A DNA stretch of 64,000 nucleotides from Pelagirhabdus alkalitolerans (GTDB lineage Bacteria; Bacillota; Bacilli; Bacillales; Amphibacillaceae). The notes under the pieces are model-generated. The model did no database searches, was not told where the DNA came from, and was given only the letters and a program-made list of their open reading frames with translations. Positions 9,975-19,083 of the stretch are shown in pieces. The first letter of the stretch is position 1, and each line of letters opens with the position of its first letter. Position numbers and translations under genes: made by a program. The DNA lies in contig NZ_FMYI01000001.1 in NCBI RefSeq assembly GCF_900096905.1, positions 372,001 through 436,000 on the forward strand, written 5' to 3'.

Positions 9975-12164
9975 TTAATTCACAGCAGATAAACGATATA
10001 ACGTACTATTAAAGTCGCGATTTGGGTATGGAATATTTAACCCAATTCGCATTAATTCGTCTCCACCGTAAATGGCATCTAATTCTTCTACTTTATAGTC
10101 TTTATCCGGATCAAGACCTGATAATTTAACGGATTTAAAAGGGCCATTTGGTTCGGCTAATTGATTTACATGGATGAATACAGCCTCCGTTTTGTCCTGG
10201 TTAACATGAATTGATCCATAATCTTTTTCGTTAAATGGGTTAACAAGGCGATAAAAGTCGCCAAATTGAATGGTCTGTCTGACTGTTTTATAAAAATCAA
10301 CTTGTTGCTTAATTTCTTGGATATCCTCTTCTGTCAGCTTCGTTACATCTAACTCATAGCCTAAGTTCCCATCCATCGCAACATGCCCTCTTGTTGAAAG
10401 AGGTGTTATTCTCCCTACTTGATGATTAGGTACTTCTGATACATGTGACGCCATTGAACTAATTGGATATACTAGACTGGTTCCATATTGAATTCTCAGT
10501 CGTGAAATGGCATCCGTATTGTCACTTGTCCATGTTTGAGGCATGTAATGTAACATACCAGGATCATAGCGCCCACCACCACCTGAACAACTTTCAAATA
10601 ATATATCTGGAAAACGCGATGTAATCTTTTCTAGAACATAATAAAGACCTAATATATAACGGTGTGCGACCTCTTTTTGTTGATCCTCTGGCCAGAACGC
10701 AGAACCAATCTCTGTCATGTTTCGATTCATATCCCATTTCACATAATTAATTGGTGCTGACTCTAAAATGACAGAAACGCGTTTGATCATCTCGTTACAA
10801 ACATCTTCACGTGAAAAATCAAGAATGAGTTGATTACGTGCTTGGGAACGTCTGCGATCCGGAACATGAAGACACCAGTCAGGGTGTTCTTTGTATAGCT
10901 CACTTTCTGGTGATACCATTTCAGGCTCAAACCATAAACCAAATTGCATTCCTTTTGCGTTTATTTTTTCTGCTAAAGCATTCAAACCATTCGGAAGTTT
11001 CTCTTGATCTACAAACCAATCACCTAAAGAAGTAAAATCATCATGACGTTTACCGAACCATCCGTCATCAAGAACAAATAATTCTATACCTGCATCTTTT
11101 GCACGATCAGCTATGTTCAAAATCGATGTCTCATCGAAATCAAAGTATGTTGCCTCCCAGTTATTAATTAGGACTGGTCGTTCTTGATCGCGATACCTTC
11201 CTCTTATTAATCGATCTCCGTAAAGGTTGTGATAGATACGCGACATCTCACCAAGACCTTTAGAGCTATGAACCATGACAACCTCAGGCGTCTGGAATGT
11301 TTGGTTATGTTCTAATTTCCATGAGAAATCAAAATCATTGATCCCTATATTTACACGTGTTTGCTCTGTTTGGTCGACTTCAATTTCAGCCTTGAAGTTC
11401 CCGCTATAGACGAAGCTAAATCCGTATGCTTCTCCGCATGTTTCTGTTGTCTCGGGACGTACCAAGGCAACAAAAGGATTTTGGTGATGGCTACTTGATC
11501 CTCTTCTCGACTCCACTGATTGTGACCCTCTCCGAAGTGCTAAACGTTCAATATCTCGTTCCCTAACATGAGCACCTGGTAAGTTAATCATCTCAAACTT
11601 AGAATCTCTAAAATCAACATTCATTGATTGAACTTTTTCAAGTCGCACCGTTTCTTTACCTTCATTTCGATATTTAACAGAGCGCGTGATCGCACTGTAG
11701 TCATGATAGACTGTATATTGTAAAGTCACTTTTAACCGAATGACGTGATCATATAGATCAATTTCCAATGTATCAGCTTCGGATTCATTTTCTGTGTAAG
11801 TAGCTGGAAGACCTTGCAATTTGGGTTTTCCATTATATATACGATGTGTTAAATATCGTAGATCCGTTATTCTAGAGCCGTTGTTTTGATCAATATAAAC
11901 CGCTGGTGAACGGAAATCGGTATTACCATATCCAGGATATTCTTGAGGTAATGTATCAAGCGAAAAGCTACGGTCATCGCTATTAGGGTTCGGTGAAAAG
12001 CCTCGATCTCTATAGCGAAGCGGTCTTGGCATTCTTGCTTCACGCACTCGTTCTCCCCAATAAAGATGTGCTAAGTAACCCTCGTTAACAATTTGCATCA
12101 TATAACTGGTTTGTATTGTTTGTAAGTGAAACGTTCTATCTACCTCATTAAAGAAAATTGCCAT
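9975..12164 (-). CDS. Alpha-galactosidase, GH36
   Basis: The enzyme removes alpha-1,6-linked galactose from melibiose, raffinose and stachyose. At 729 residues it has the normal GH36 length, with an N-terminal beta-sandwich (about 1-330), a (beta/alpha)8 barrel and a small C-terminal domain. The nucleophile in YVKWDMNR is D478 and the acid/base in WTSDNTD is D548, the same numbers as in the Geobacillus AgaA enzyme; the substrate-loop SCSGGGGRYDPGML is present. There is no signal peptide, so it works in the cytoplasm on sugars brought in by the adjacent ABC transporter. GAGGG precedes the ATG. Confidence 0.95.
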   Translation of the reverse strand: MAIFFNEVDRTFHLQTIQTSYMMQIVNEGYLAHLYWGERVREARMPRPLRYRDRGFSPNPNSDDRSFSLDTLPQEYPGYGNTDFRSPAVYIDQNNGSRITDLRYLTHRIYNGKPKLQGLPATYTENESEADTLEIDLYDHVIRLKVTLQYTVYHDYSAITRSVKYRNEGKETVRLEKVQSMNVDFRDSKFEMINLPGAHVRERDIERLALRRGSQSVESRRGSSSHHQNPFVALVRPETTETCGEAYGFSFVYSGNFKAEIEVDQTEQTRVNIGINDFDFSWKLEHNQTFQTPEVVMVHSSKGLGEMSRIYHNLYGDRLIRGRYRDQERPVLINNWEATYFDFDETSILNIADRAKDAGIELFVLDDGWFGKRHDDFTSLGDWFVDQEKLPNGLNALAEKINAKGMQFGLWFEPEMVSPESELYKEHPDWCLHVPDRRRSQARNQLILDFSREDVCNEMIKRVSVILESAPINYVKWDMNRNMTEIGSAFWPEDQQKEVAHRYILGLYYVLEKITSRFPDILFESCSGGGGRYDPGMLHYMPQTWTSDNTDAISRLRIQYGTSLVYPISSMASHVSEVPNHQVGRITPLSTRGHVAMDGNLGYELDVTKLTEEDIQEIKQQVDFYKTVRQTIQFGDFYRLVNPFNEKDYGSIHVNQDKTEAVFIHVNQLAEPNGPFKSVKLSGLDPDKDYKVEELDAIYGGDELMRIGLNIPYPNRDFNSTLYRLSAVN

Positions 12165-12196
12165 CTAAAATCCCTCTTTCTTTACAATAATCATCA

Positions 12197-13009
12197 TTAA
12201 CCTTTAACAGAACCAGCAGCTAAGCCTTTAATAAACTGTTTTTGTAAGAATAAGAATAGAACCACCATTGGCAGCATCGCAATGATCGATGCAGCACCAA
12301 CTAGCTGCAAGTTGTTTGCATTTTCTCCAAAGAATCTTGATAGGGCAACTGTCATTGTATGAACAGAGCGATCTTGTAGGAAGAAAATCGCAAATTGGAA
12401 GTCATTCCAGATATAGACACATGAGATAATTAATACAGATGCTGTTACGGGTTTCAGTAATGGAAATACTATTTTAAAAAATATTCCTGGCGTGCTTGCT
12501 CCATCAATCCTTGCCGCTTCTTCTAATGACTTAGGAATCGTAGAGCGAATAAAACCTGAGTATAAGAAGATAGTTAAAGGAAGGAATGAAGCCACATTAT
12601 TTAAAATGGCGACTGTTCTAGTATTCATTAACCCAATTGACACAACCAGTTGATAAAGAGGAACTAAAGCAGCTAACGGAGGAATGATCATCACTGAAAT
12701 AAACAAATAGTAAACAACTTTATTTAACTTTGTTTGTTTTCTAGCCAGAGGATACGCTGCTAAGGATCCCACGAAAATCAAAATCGTTGCTGCGAAAAAG
12801 GTTATAAAAGCCGTATTAAATAATGCTGAACCTAAATTCGCCATTTCCCATGCTTCACTAAAGTTTTCCCAGTTAATATCACTCGGTAGGACCCATTTAG
12901 AACTAAAGTCACCCCGCTCTTTCAACGCTGTCGTAATAAGTACATAAAATGGAACAAAGTGAATAACAGCTAGAAAGAAAGCCAATATAGTTAACAGTTT
13001 CTTTTTCAT
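12197..13009 (-). CDS. msmG: Sugar ABC transporter permease, MsmG-type
   Basis: This is one of the two membrane subunits of a carbohydrate-uptake ABC importer of the CUT1 class. Six hydrophobic segments are visible over 270 residues, and the cytoplasmic EAA loop that binds the ATPase reads EEAARIDGASTPGIFFKIVFP (around residue 180). The start ATG overlaps the stop of the preceding permease gene (TAATG), so translation is coupled. The cluster places it as the MsmG partner. No ATPase gene is near. Confidence 0.9.
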   Translation of the reverse strand: MKKKLLTILAFFLAVIHFVPFYVLITTALKERGDFSSKWVLPSDINWENFSEAWEMANLGSALFNTAFITFFAATILIFVGSLAAYPLARKQTKLNKVVYYLFISVMIIPPLAALVPLYQLVVSIGLMNTRTVAILNNVASFLPLTIFLYSGFIRSTIPKSLEEAARIDGASTPGIFFKIVFPLLKPVTASVLIISCVYIWNDFQFAIFFLQDRSVHTMTVALSRFFGENANNLQLVGAASIIAMLPMVVLFLFLQKQFIKGLAAGSVKG

Positions 13010-13905
13010 TATGCTTCAACCTCCTTGCTACGAAAGTATATTAATGCACTAAAGCTTAAGATTAAAATAACCAACATCATTAACACACCTTGTGTGGCGG
13101 CATAACCTGCATCTTGACGCGAGAAGTAAAGGTTATACATGAAAGTCGACATAGATTGAGAAGCCATACCCGGTCCACCATTGGTTAATGCAATGATGAC
13201 ATCAAATAATTTCAATCCACCTATAATATTGATCACGACGTTAATCGTAATAGATGGCATTAATAGAGGGAGTGTAATTTTTTTGAACTGTTGAAACGAT
13301 GAAGCACCATCAATATTGGCTGCTTCGTAATATTCACCGGAAATACTTTGTAGACCAGCTAAATAAATAATCATCGCTACCCCAACGAATTGGAATGTAT
13401 TCACAAATACAATGATCCATATATTCGCATCAGGGTTTCCTAATAAGTTTACTGGGTCTCCGCCAAACAACATTATAATGTCATTAAGTGCTCCGCCTTG
13501 ATAAGCGAAGAAGAAGTACCAAATATAACCCATAATTAATGGACTAATGATGACAGGTAAATAAATAATAGTTCTCGTAATAGCTTTAAATTTGATACTT
13601 TGATTAAGCAAAATTGCATAAAGTAAACCGACTACATTTTGCAAAACCGTACTTCCCACACCATACAGAAGCGTATTTCTTAAAACTAACCATGTATTAT
13701 TGTCACTAAGCATACGCGTATACTGATCAAGTCCAACGTAGTTGTATGTTTGTGAAAAACCGTCCCAATCCGTAAATGAAATTCTTATACCATTCAAAAA
13801 CGGGTATAAGATGAAAAATCCGATAAATAGCAGGGCGGGAACATACATATACCATAATGAATCGTTTATGTTTTTAAATCGTGCTGTTTTAATTTTTTGC
13901 ATCAT
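13009..13905 (-). CDS. msmF: Sugar ABC transporter permease, MsmF-type
   Basis: This is the second membrane subunit of the alpha-galactoside/sucrose importer. It has six hydrophobic segments and the EAA motif YYEAANIDGASSFQQFKKI (about residue 200). Two adjacent ATG codons (13905 and 13902) lie just after GAGGTGG; I chose the first, and a GTG at 13911 also opens the frame. It is separated from the binding-protein gene by a strong intercistronic stem-loop. The family transports oligosaccharides such as raffinose and isomaltose; the neighbouring enzymes support raffinose-type sugars. Confidence 0.9.
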   Translation of the reverse strand: MMQKIKTARFKNINDSLWYMYVPALLFIGFFILYPFLNGIRISFTDWDGFSQTYNYVGLDQYTRMLSDNNTWLVLRNTLLYGVGSTVLQNVVGLLYAILLNQSIKFKAITRTIIYLPVIISPLIMGYIWYFFFAYQGGALNDIIMLFGGDPVNLLGNPDANIWIIVFVNTFQFVGVAMIIYLAGLQSISGEYYEAANIDGASSFQQFKKITLPLLMPSITINVVINIIGGLKLFDVIIALTNGGPGMASQSMSTFMYNLYFSRQDAGYAATQGVLMMLVILILSFSALIYFRSKEVEA

Positions 13906-13921
13906 TACCACCTCGATTTTT

Positions 13922-13950
13922 ACAACGAGTGAGAAGAGCTCACTCGTTGT
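13922..13950 (-). repeat. Intercistronic stem-loop between msmE and msmF
   Basis: A perfect 12-bp stem (13922-13933 with 13939-13950) closes a 5-base loop. On the transcribed strand it is followed by A residues, not U, so it is not a simple terminator. The likely role is to protect the 3' end of the binding-protein mRNA so that this subunit is made in excess. Confidence 0.7.
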
Positions 13951-13972
13951 ATTAAGTCATTGATCCACAAAT

Positions 13973-15253
13973 TTATTCTTCATCGTATAAACGGTTATAT
14001 TCTGCAGCCATTTGCTCCGTTACTTCTTCAGGTGTCATTCTGCCCGATAATAACTCTTGTGCTGTTTCACCGTAAACATCCCACATGCCACTTGGGAGAA
14101 ATTCACGATCAAAATATGGTTCGACAATTACGTCATCATATTCTTCATAGAAATCTTGGTAGTAAATTTCCGCTGAAACATTTTCTAAGCCAGATGGAAG
14201 GTTTGTGCCTTCTGCCACTTTTTGTGCAATATCAGGTTGTGCTAAAAATTCAATAAATTGCTTAGCTTCTTCTGGATGGTCACTGTTTTGGGCTACAGCT
14301 AGTGTGAAACGCTCGCCACCAATCCAACTCTTCTCACCGCCATCATGAATAGGTGGAACTGGCATGATACCTAATTCTATATCCTCATTCAATTCATGAA
14401 TTGAATCCACAGGAAGCGTTCCCATTACAAAACCAATTTTATCTTGAGCGAAGAGTTGCGTTTGTTCATGTGTCTGTGCTGTTAAAACATCAACATTTAA
14501 TAAATCTTCTTCTTGCATTTGCAGAAGTTTTTCAGGTAAATACGTATACTCATCCCAACCGTACTCTCCTGCTTTTAATTCTTCTGAATAATCATGATCT
14601 TCGTGTGTTACTAAAAGTGGTGTTGACATGATATCTAGGAAATAACCTAATGAATATCTGTCTGAACCCGGGAACCATAACGGCGTCACTTCGCCATCAC
14701 TTTGGTCTCTAATTTCTCTTAAAGCATCCATTAATTCATCAAAAGTTTCTGGAACATCGATATCATACTCTTCTAATATACCAACATTGTATGTTAAACC
14801 ATCATTTGCTTGATTCATTGGATAAGCATAAACTTTACCATCGTCATCAGTGATAATGGGCTCTAAGGATGGATCTAAATTATCAACCCAATCCATATCA
14901 CGAAGATCCATCGTGTAATCACCGTATCTATTTACAGCCCAACCATGTGTATCAAAAAGATCAGGCATATCATCTGCGCCCATGCGAACACGCATCATAC
15001 TTTCATACTCGCTTGTTGGGAAATTATAATCAATTTGAATATGATCATTTTCTTCTTCAAACCGCTCTATTACTTCTTCAAAAATAGCTTGATCACTTTC
15101 ATTTGTTACACTTGAGAATAGTGTTAATTCTACTGCTTCTGCCTCTGAATCTCCCGCTTGATCGTTACCATTTTCATCTCCATTACCACAACCAGCTAAG
15201 ACAAGTGTTATTAATACAGCGAAAAGAAAACCTTTAACATATTTTTTCATCAT
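13973..15253 (-). CDS. msmE: Sugar-binding lipoprotein of ABC transporter, MsmE-type
   Basis: The extracellular receptor binds the sugar and delivers it to the MsmF-MsmG permeases. A lipoprotein signal ends at LVLAGC with lipidated C22, followed by an acidic linker (GDENGNDQAGDSEAEAVE). The rest is a family 1 solute-binding protein (residues about 40-420). AGGAGG is placed before two tandem ATG codons. It is the first gene of the operon, behind a strong sigma-A-like promoter. The acidic composition fits life in salt. Exact sugar preference is inferred from neighbours. Confidence 0.9.
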   Translation of the reverse strand: MMKKYVKGFLFAVLITLVLAGCGNGDENGNDQAGDSEAEAVELTLFSSVTNESDQAIFEEVIERFEEENDHIQIDYNFPTSEYESMMRVRMGADDMPDLFDTHGWAVNRYGDYTMDLRDMDWVDNLDPSLEPIITDDDGKVYAYPMNQANDGLTYNVGILEEYDIDVPETFDELMDALREIRDQSDGEVTPLWFPGSDRYSLGYFLDIMSTPLLVTHEDHDYSEELKAGEYGWDEYTYLPEKLLQMQEEDLLNVDVLTAQTHEQTQLFAQDKIGFVMGTLPVDSIHELNEDIELGIMPVPPIHDGGEKSWIGGERFTLAVAQNSDHPEEAKQFIEFLAQPDIAQKVAEGTNLPSGLENVSAEIYYQDFYEEYDDVIVEPYFDREFLPSGMWDVYGETAQELLSGRMTPEEVTEQMAAEYNRLYDEE

Positions 15254-15275
15254 TCATTCCTCCTGAACTTAATTT

Positions 15276-15289
15276 GTTAAGCGTTTACA
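15276..15289 (-). promoter_or_regulatory. cre-like site in the msmE leader
   Basis: Read on the minus strand, TGTAAACGCTTAAC matches the CcpA cre pattern TGWAANCGNTNWCA closely, with a mismatch only at the last base or two. It lies between promoter and start codon, a position where CcpA acts as a roadblock. Confidence 0.5.
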
Positions 15290-15386
15290 AATGGACTTAA
15301 ATAAAAAAATTAAACCCAAAATCCTTAAACCCTTATGATGTAAGTGTTAAGTCATCACCTCTTTATTTGAATCAATTTGTGATTAA

Positions 15387-15415
15387 AGAATATCATCATC
15401 AATTTTATATGTCAA
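15387..15415 (-). promoter_or_regulatory. Sigma-A promoter of the msm operon
   Basis: On the minus strand TTGACA (15410-15415) and TATTCT (15387-15392) are spaced by exactly 17 bases. The left arm of the large inverted repeat fills the spacer, so a bound regulator would block RNA polymerase. Confidence 0.75.
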
Positions 15416-15439
15416 TCGTTTTCATAAAATTGATGATGA
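15393..15439. repeat. Perfect 16-bp inverted repeat (putative operator)
   Basis: The 16 bases at 15393-15408 recur as their exact reverse complement at 15424-15439, with 15 bases between them that hold the -35 box of the msm promoter. This is in the divergent region with the LacI-type regulator. It is a good candidate operator or looping site. A cre-like TGAAAACGCTGTTT (15437-15450) overlaps its outer end. Confidence 0.7.
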
Positions 15440-15499
15440 AAACGCTGTTTATATTCAAAATTTAATCACACAAGCTTGTCTAGCGGGAGTTTAACTGTG

Positions 15500-15525
15500 T
15501 GAAATCGTTTAATATATGCTATAAT
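15500..15525 (+). promoter_or_regulatory. Promoter/operator of the LacI-type gene
   Basis: A TATAAT -10 box lies at 15520-15525, about 40 bases before the start codon. No good -35 is seen. A cre/LacI-like half-symmetric site TGAAATCGTTTAAT (15500-15513) overlaps the spacer, which suggests autorepression. Confidence 0.45.
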
Positions 15526-15566
15526 GGCAATCATAGATTTAAATCATAAGAAAATGAGGAATGAGT

Positions 15567-16559
15567 ATGGTAGGTATTAAAGAAGTTGCAGAAAAAGCTG
15601 GCGTGTCCGTCACAACCGTTTCAAGAGTGATGAATAACCGCGGTTATATTGGCGATAAAACAAGGAAAAAAGTAGAAGATGCCATTAAAGAGTTAGATTA
15701 TTCACCGAATCAAATTGCACGTACATTATTAAAAAACCAATCTTATTTAATTGGACTCATTGTTCCTGAATTAAGTCACCCTTTTTTCAGTGAATTAATC
15801 CACTGGATTGAAGAATATGCTAGTAGAAAGAACTATAAGATTATTATTTGTAATTCTTTGCAAAATGCACAAAAAGAAGCTGATTATTTAACGATGTTAA
15901 GAGAAAATAGAGCAGATGGGATTATTATGTGTAGTCATACATTAGAGATTGAAGAGTACAAAAAAATCAACATTCCAATTGTTACCTTCGACCGCATTAT
16001 ATCCTCTAGTATTCCTTATGTTGCGAGCGATAATTACCATGGCGGTGAACTTGCAGCTCAGCACCTTATTGAAAAAGGATGTAAAAATCTTCTACATATC
16101 TCCGGGCCTTTAGAGTTTGATATGTTGTCGAATAGACGAGCTGATGCATTTCAGCTTACGTGCTCAAGACACAAAGTCAATTGGGAGGTTTTAGAAGGTG
16201 CCAACATTGAAGCCACATATGCAGATAATTGGCGTTTTATTGATGAAAATCTTAAGGCATCTCTATCGAACTATGATGGGATATTTTGCAGTAATGACTT
16301 AATGGCCTATACACTTGTTACCTATGCAAGGCACATGGACATTCAGATTCCAGAAGAGTTAAAAGTAATGGGTTATGATTATCATAGTTTCACTCGCATG
16401 CTACAAGAGCCTAAGTTGACAACAATTAAACAGCCAATTGAGCATCTAGGCAAGAGTCTATCTCGCACACTAATCAAACAAATTGAATCGAAAGATCCTG
16501 ACCATAATATACAACCTACAATCTATGATATTGATCTAGTAATTGGAAACACAACATGA
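15567..16559 (+). CDS. LacI-family transcription regulator of the msm locus
   Basis: The N-terminal LacI helix-turn-helix (GIKEVAEKAGVSVTTVSRVMNN) is followed by the YSPNQIARTL hinge and a periplasmic-binding-protein-like effector domain to residue 330. It is divergent from msmE, so it probably represses the sugar operon until an alpha-galactoside or a breakdown product binds. ATG 15567 is 7 bases after GAGG; ATG 15561 is almost on top of it and less likely. Named msmR in streptococci is an AraC protein, so I give no symbol. Confidence 0.9.
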   Translation: MVGIKEVAEKAGVSVTTVSRVMNNRGYIGDKTRKKVEDAIKELDYSPNQIARTLLKNQSYLIGLIVPELSHPFFSELIHWIEEYASRKNYKIIICNSLQNAQKEADYLTMLRENRADGIIMCSHTLEIEEYKKINIPIVTFDRIISSSIPYVASDNYHGGELAAQHLIEKGCKNLLHISGPLEFDMLSNRRADAFQLTCSRHKVNWEVLEGANIEATYADNWRFIDENLKASLSNYDGIFCSNDLMAYTLVTYARHMDIQIPEELKVMGYDYHSFTRMLQEPKLTTIKQPIEHLGKSLSRTLIKQIESKDPDHNIQPTIYDIDLVIGNTT

Positions 16560-16560
16560 T

Positions 16561-16598
16561 AAAACCGCTCAGCTTTATTTTGGCTGAACGGTTTTTGT
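16561..16598 (+). terminator. Rho-independent terminator after the LacI gene
   Basis: AAAACCGCTCAGC and GCTGAACGGTTTT pair with one mismatch and are followed by T residues. It begins 2 bases after the stop codon. Confidence 0.8.
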
Positions 16599-16973
16599 AT
16601 TTAACGAAATATAGTATATTTTACTTTCTACTTTTTAACTTTTAAACTCTCATGATAATAAACTTTGAAAAAATACTTGAATATGATCCTACTAGTTGAT
16701 ATTCTCTACTAATTGCCCGTAATTATTTGTCATATTTGTGACATTTATGTGTTTATTCCATTTTCACCTGTGTCAATCATTTAGATTATTCATAAATCTG
16801 CCGATACTATTAGTGGTATTATTTTTTGTCTTCATTTGTCGATTGAAGGTGAACAATCCTCATTTAGATGCTAGCGTTTATGTTAGCATATTCCCTTCTA
16901 AGTTATACACTTCAATGACATAACATGCTGAAAATACATACCATAAATCACATTAAAACGGAGGAATTACTTC
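16599..16973. other. AT-rich intergenic region upstream of the chemoreceptor
   Basis: About 375 bases with no gene I can support. It holds a candidate flagellar-type promoter near 16782-16807. A 61-codon ORF here shows no protein-like features. Confidence 0.5.
16782..16807 (+). promoter_or_regulatory. Candidate sigma-D (motility) promoter
   Basis: GCCGATAC (16800-16807) is close to the sigma-D -10 consensus GCCGATAT, and TAGA (16782-16785) is 14 bases upstream in place of TAAA. It is 166 bases ahead of the chemoreceptor start, and chemoreceptors are commonly sigma-D controlled. The -35 is weak. Confidence 0.4.
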
Positions 16974-18443
16974 ATGAATGCTATACAAGAAATGAAGCTA
17001 AATGATATAAAGACGAAAAATAAGTTAGCACTGATTGCCTTTTTAATCTCATTATTTAGCGGTTTTATATTATCAGCTTTAGACGGTGATGTTTTTAGAT
17101 CTTTATTTTACGGAACAGAAATTATTTTGTTAGTCGTTCTTTATTTTGTATTTAAGCTTTTGCTTAAGAAAGACCAGCTTTATCCTTATGTATTCATCAT
17201 TGTCGCTATGGTCTATACGATCACAAGTATCTTTTTATTAGAAAGTACACTTTCGATCACTCTGATCTTTTTCTTTTTACTTGTCTTATCAACGATTCAT
17301 TTAATGAAACCACTCTTTTTCTTAGGACTTATAACAGGGGCAGTTGGTATTTCTTTAAATGCAACGATGCAAACAGGTGAAGCTGTTTATTTAGAAGACA
17401 ACTTAACATTGACACTTGCAACTTATCTATTAACCGGGTTACTCGCTTATATATTGATTCACTTAAATCATAAACAACAAGCGATGATTGAATCATTGTT
17501 GTTACAAACAGAAAAAGAAGCTGCTGAAAAAGAAGCGTCACGTCAAAACTTGAAAACTCAGGTTGATACCATTGTAGAGCACTTATCCTCTATGAACGAA
17601 AAAGTACAAGCAAACCTTTCTTCTCAAGGTGAGATTGCTACGGCTATTAATGAAGTCGCAACGGGAAGTACCGATCAAAGTGAGAAAATAGCTGACATTA
17701 GTGGCTTTGCTAGTCAAACATTAGCAGAAGCAAAAACAATGTTGGAAGAATCAGATAAACTGAAAGAAAATGTTACACAATCAACGTCTACTGCAAACCA
17801 AGGCGTACAACTGCTTCAAGAACTTGTTAATAATACAAAACAATTACTCGTCGATTTTAAAAGTATGCACGAATCGTTTAACGAGTTATCTACCAAAATT
17901 GATGAGACGAACACATTCTCAGAAAGTATTATTCAAGTTAGTGAACAAACAAATTTACTCGCTTTAAATGCTTCGATTGAGGCAGCTCGAGCTGGTGAGG
18001 CGGGTAAAGGATTTGCTGTTGTGGCTGAAGAAATTCGAAAATTAGCTGAAACAACGAACCAAGCTGCTGAGAGTATTACAAGTAACTTAAAAGATGTGAA
18101 CGATACGCACCATTTCACATTAGAAAAAATGCAACACAACTTAACGATGAGTGAAGATAACTTATCGCGTGCCAATGAAGTCGATCAAGCCTTTGGTACA
18201 TTAGCCGGTTATTTAGACCAATTGAGCCAACAATTCAATCAATTTGAAACAAATGCCCAGCAAGTAGAAAATAATACAAACCAAGTCAGCTTCCAAACGA
18301 ATGATTTAGCGGCCATTATCGAACAATCATCTGCTAGTTTAGAAGAAATGAATGCGACAATTGAAACGTTAAACAAACAAAATACAATCGTCGCCAAAGA
18401 AATGGATGAAACAGAGAGCACAGCAAAAAAATTAGTTGAATAA
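16974..18443 (+). CDS. Methyl-accepting chemotaxis protein with polytopic membrane sensor
   Basis: The 489-residue protein controls CheA kinase. Residues about 20-165 form several closely spaced hydrophobic segments (about six) with hardly any extracellular loop; residues 180-489 are a long coiled-coil signalling domain with methylation helices. The hairpin tip motif EQTNLLALNASIEAARAGE lies near residues 322-340. I do not see a typical HAMP domain or a large ligand-binding domain, so it may sense membrane state, small permeant molecules or light/energy cues. GGAGG precedes the ATG. A strong terminator follows. It is a single-gene unit. Confidence 0.93.
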   Translation: MNAIQEMKLNDIKTKNKLALIAFLISLFSGFILSALDGDVFRSLFYGTEIILLVVLYFVFKLLLKKDQLYPYVFIIVAMVYTITSIFLLESTLSITLIFFFLLVLSTIHLMKPLFFLGLITGAVGISLNATMQTGEAVYLEDNLTLTLATYLLTGLLAYILIHLNHKQQAMIESLLLQTEKEAAEKEASRQNLKTQVDTIVEHLSSMNEKVQANLSSQGEIATAINEVATGSTDQSEKIADISGFASQTLAEAKTMLEESDKLKENVTQSTSTANQGVQLLQELVNNTKQLLVDFKSMHESFNELSTKIDETNTFSESIIQVSEQTNLLALNASIEAARAGEAGKGFAVVAEEIRKLAETTNQAAESITSNLKDVNDTHHFTLEKMQHNLTMSEDNLSRANEVDQAFGTLAGYLDQLSQQFNQFETNAQQVENNTNQVSFQTNDLAAIIEQSSASLEEMNATIETLNKQNTIVAKEMDETESTAKKLVE

Positions 18444-18448
18444 ATTCA

Positions 18449-18491
18449 AAAACACTGCCATATCCACTATTTGTGAGTATGGCAGTGTTTT
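18449..18491 (+). terminator. Rho-independent terminator after the chemoreceptor
   Basis: AAAACACTGCCATA (18449-18462) pairs perfectly with TATGGCAGTGTTTT (18478-18491). Confidence 0.88.
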
Positions 18492-18640
18492 CACTAACGT
18501 TGCAATGACACACTTAGCTTTGTTTTGGTGATTGTGATTAACGGCTTTTGGTGTATCGTTTAAATAAAAAATAAAGTTATGTTACGATCATCTCACAAAC
18601 TTGATGTCTTCAGTTCAAAAGGAAACGAGGTGAGAGGGAA

Positions 18641-19018
18641 ATGAAAAATGAACATAAGCCGATAAAGGAAACTAACAAGGAATCAGTGACAACGATTCTA
18701 TTAATCATCGCTTCAATTGGAATATTTGGTTTTATTATGTCTATGAATATGAATATATTTCTAACGCTTTTAACCATTTATCCTATAGCTAGTTTTGTCA
18801 TTGGATTAGTCAGCTATATCGTATCCAGACGTGTTTGGATTGGCGTTGCTTCTGTACTTTTAGGCGGATTATTTTCTCTTTTACCCTACTTCACTGCAGA
18901 CTACTGGGTATTTGTAATTTTATATACGTTTGTTAGCTTGTTAGGGGCACTAATAAGTAAATTGATTATGTATATTGGACAAGAACTAAATACACGTAGA
19001 CAGTCTGTGAAACAATGA
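18641..19018 (+). CDS. Small membrane protein, hypothetical
   Basis: The 125-residue protein has a charged N-terminus (MKNEHKPIKETNKES) and four hydrophobic segments, followed by a basic tail. GAGGTGAGAGGG is upstream of the ATG. No family is recognised. It stands 65 bases ahead of another unknown membrane protein on the same strand, so the two may be cotranscribed. Confidence 0.6.
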   Translation: MKNEHKPIKETNKESVTTILLIIASIGIFGFIMSMNMNIFLTLLTIYPIASFVIGLVSYIVSRRVWIGVASVLLGGLFSLLPYFTADYWVFVILYTFVSLLGALISKLIMYIGQELNTRRQSVKQ

Positions 19019-19083
19019 TTTGAATTTCGTGTCAATCTACCAAATAAAATTCAACAAACTACATAAGAGGCAGCAACGGTAGC

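Noticed and set aside
16738..16923. 61-codon ORF upstream of the chemoreceptor
   Set aside because: No ribosome site and no family; it overlaps the candidate sigma-D promoter.
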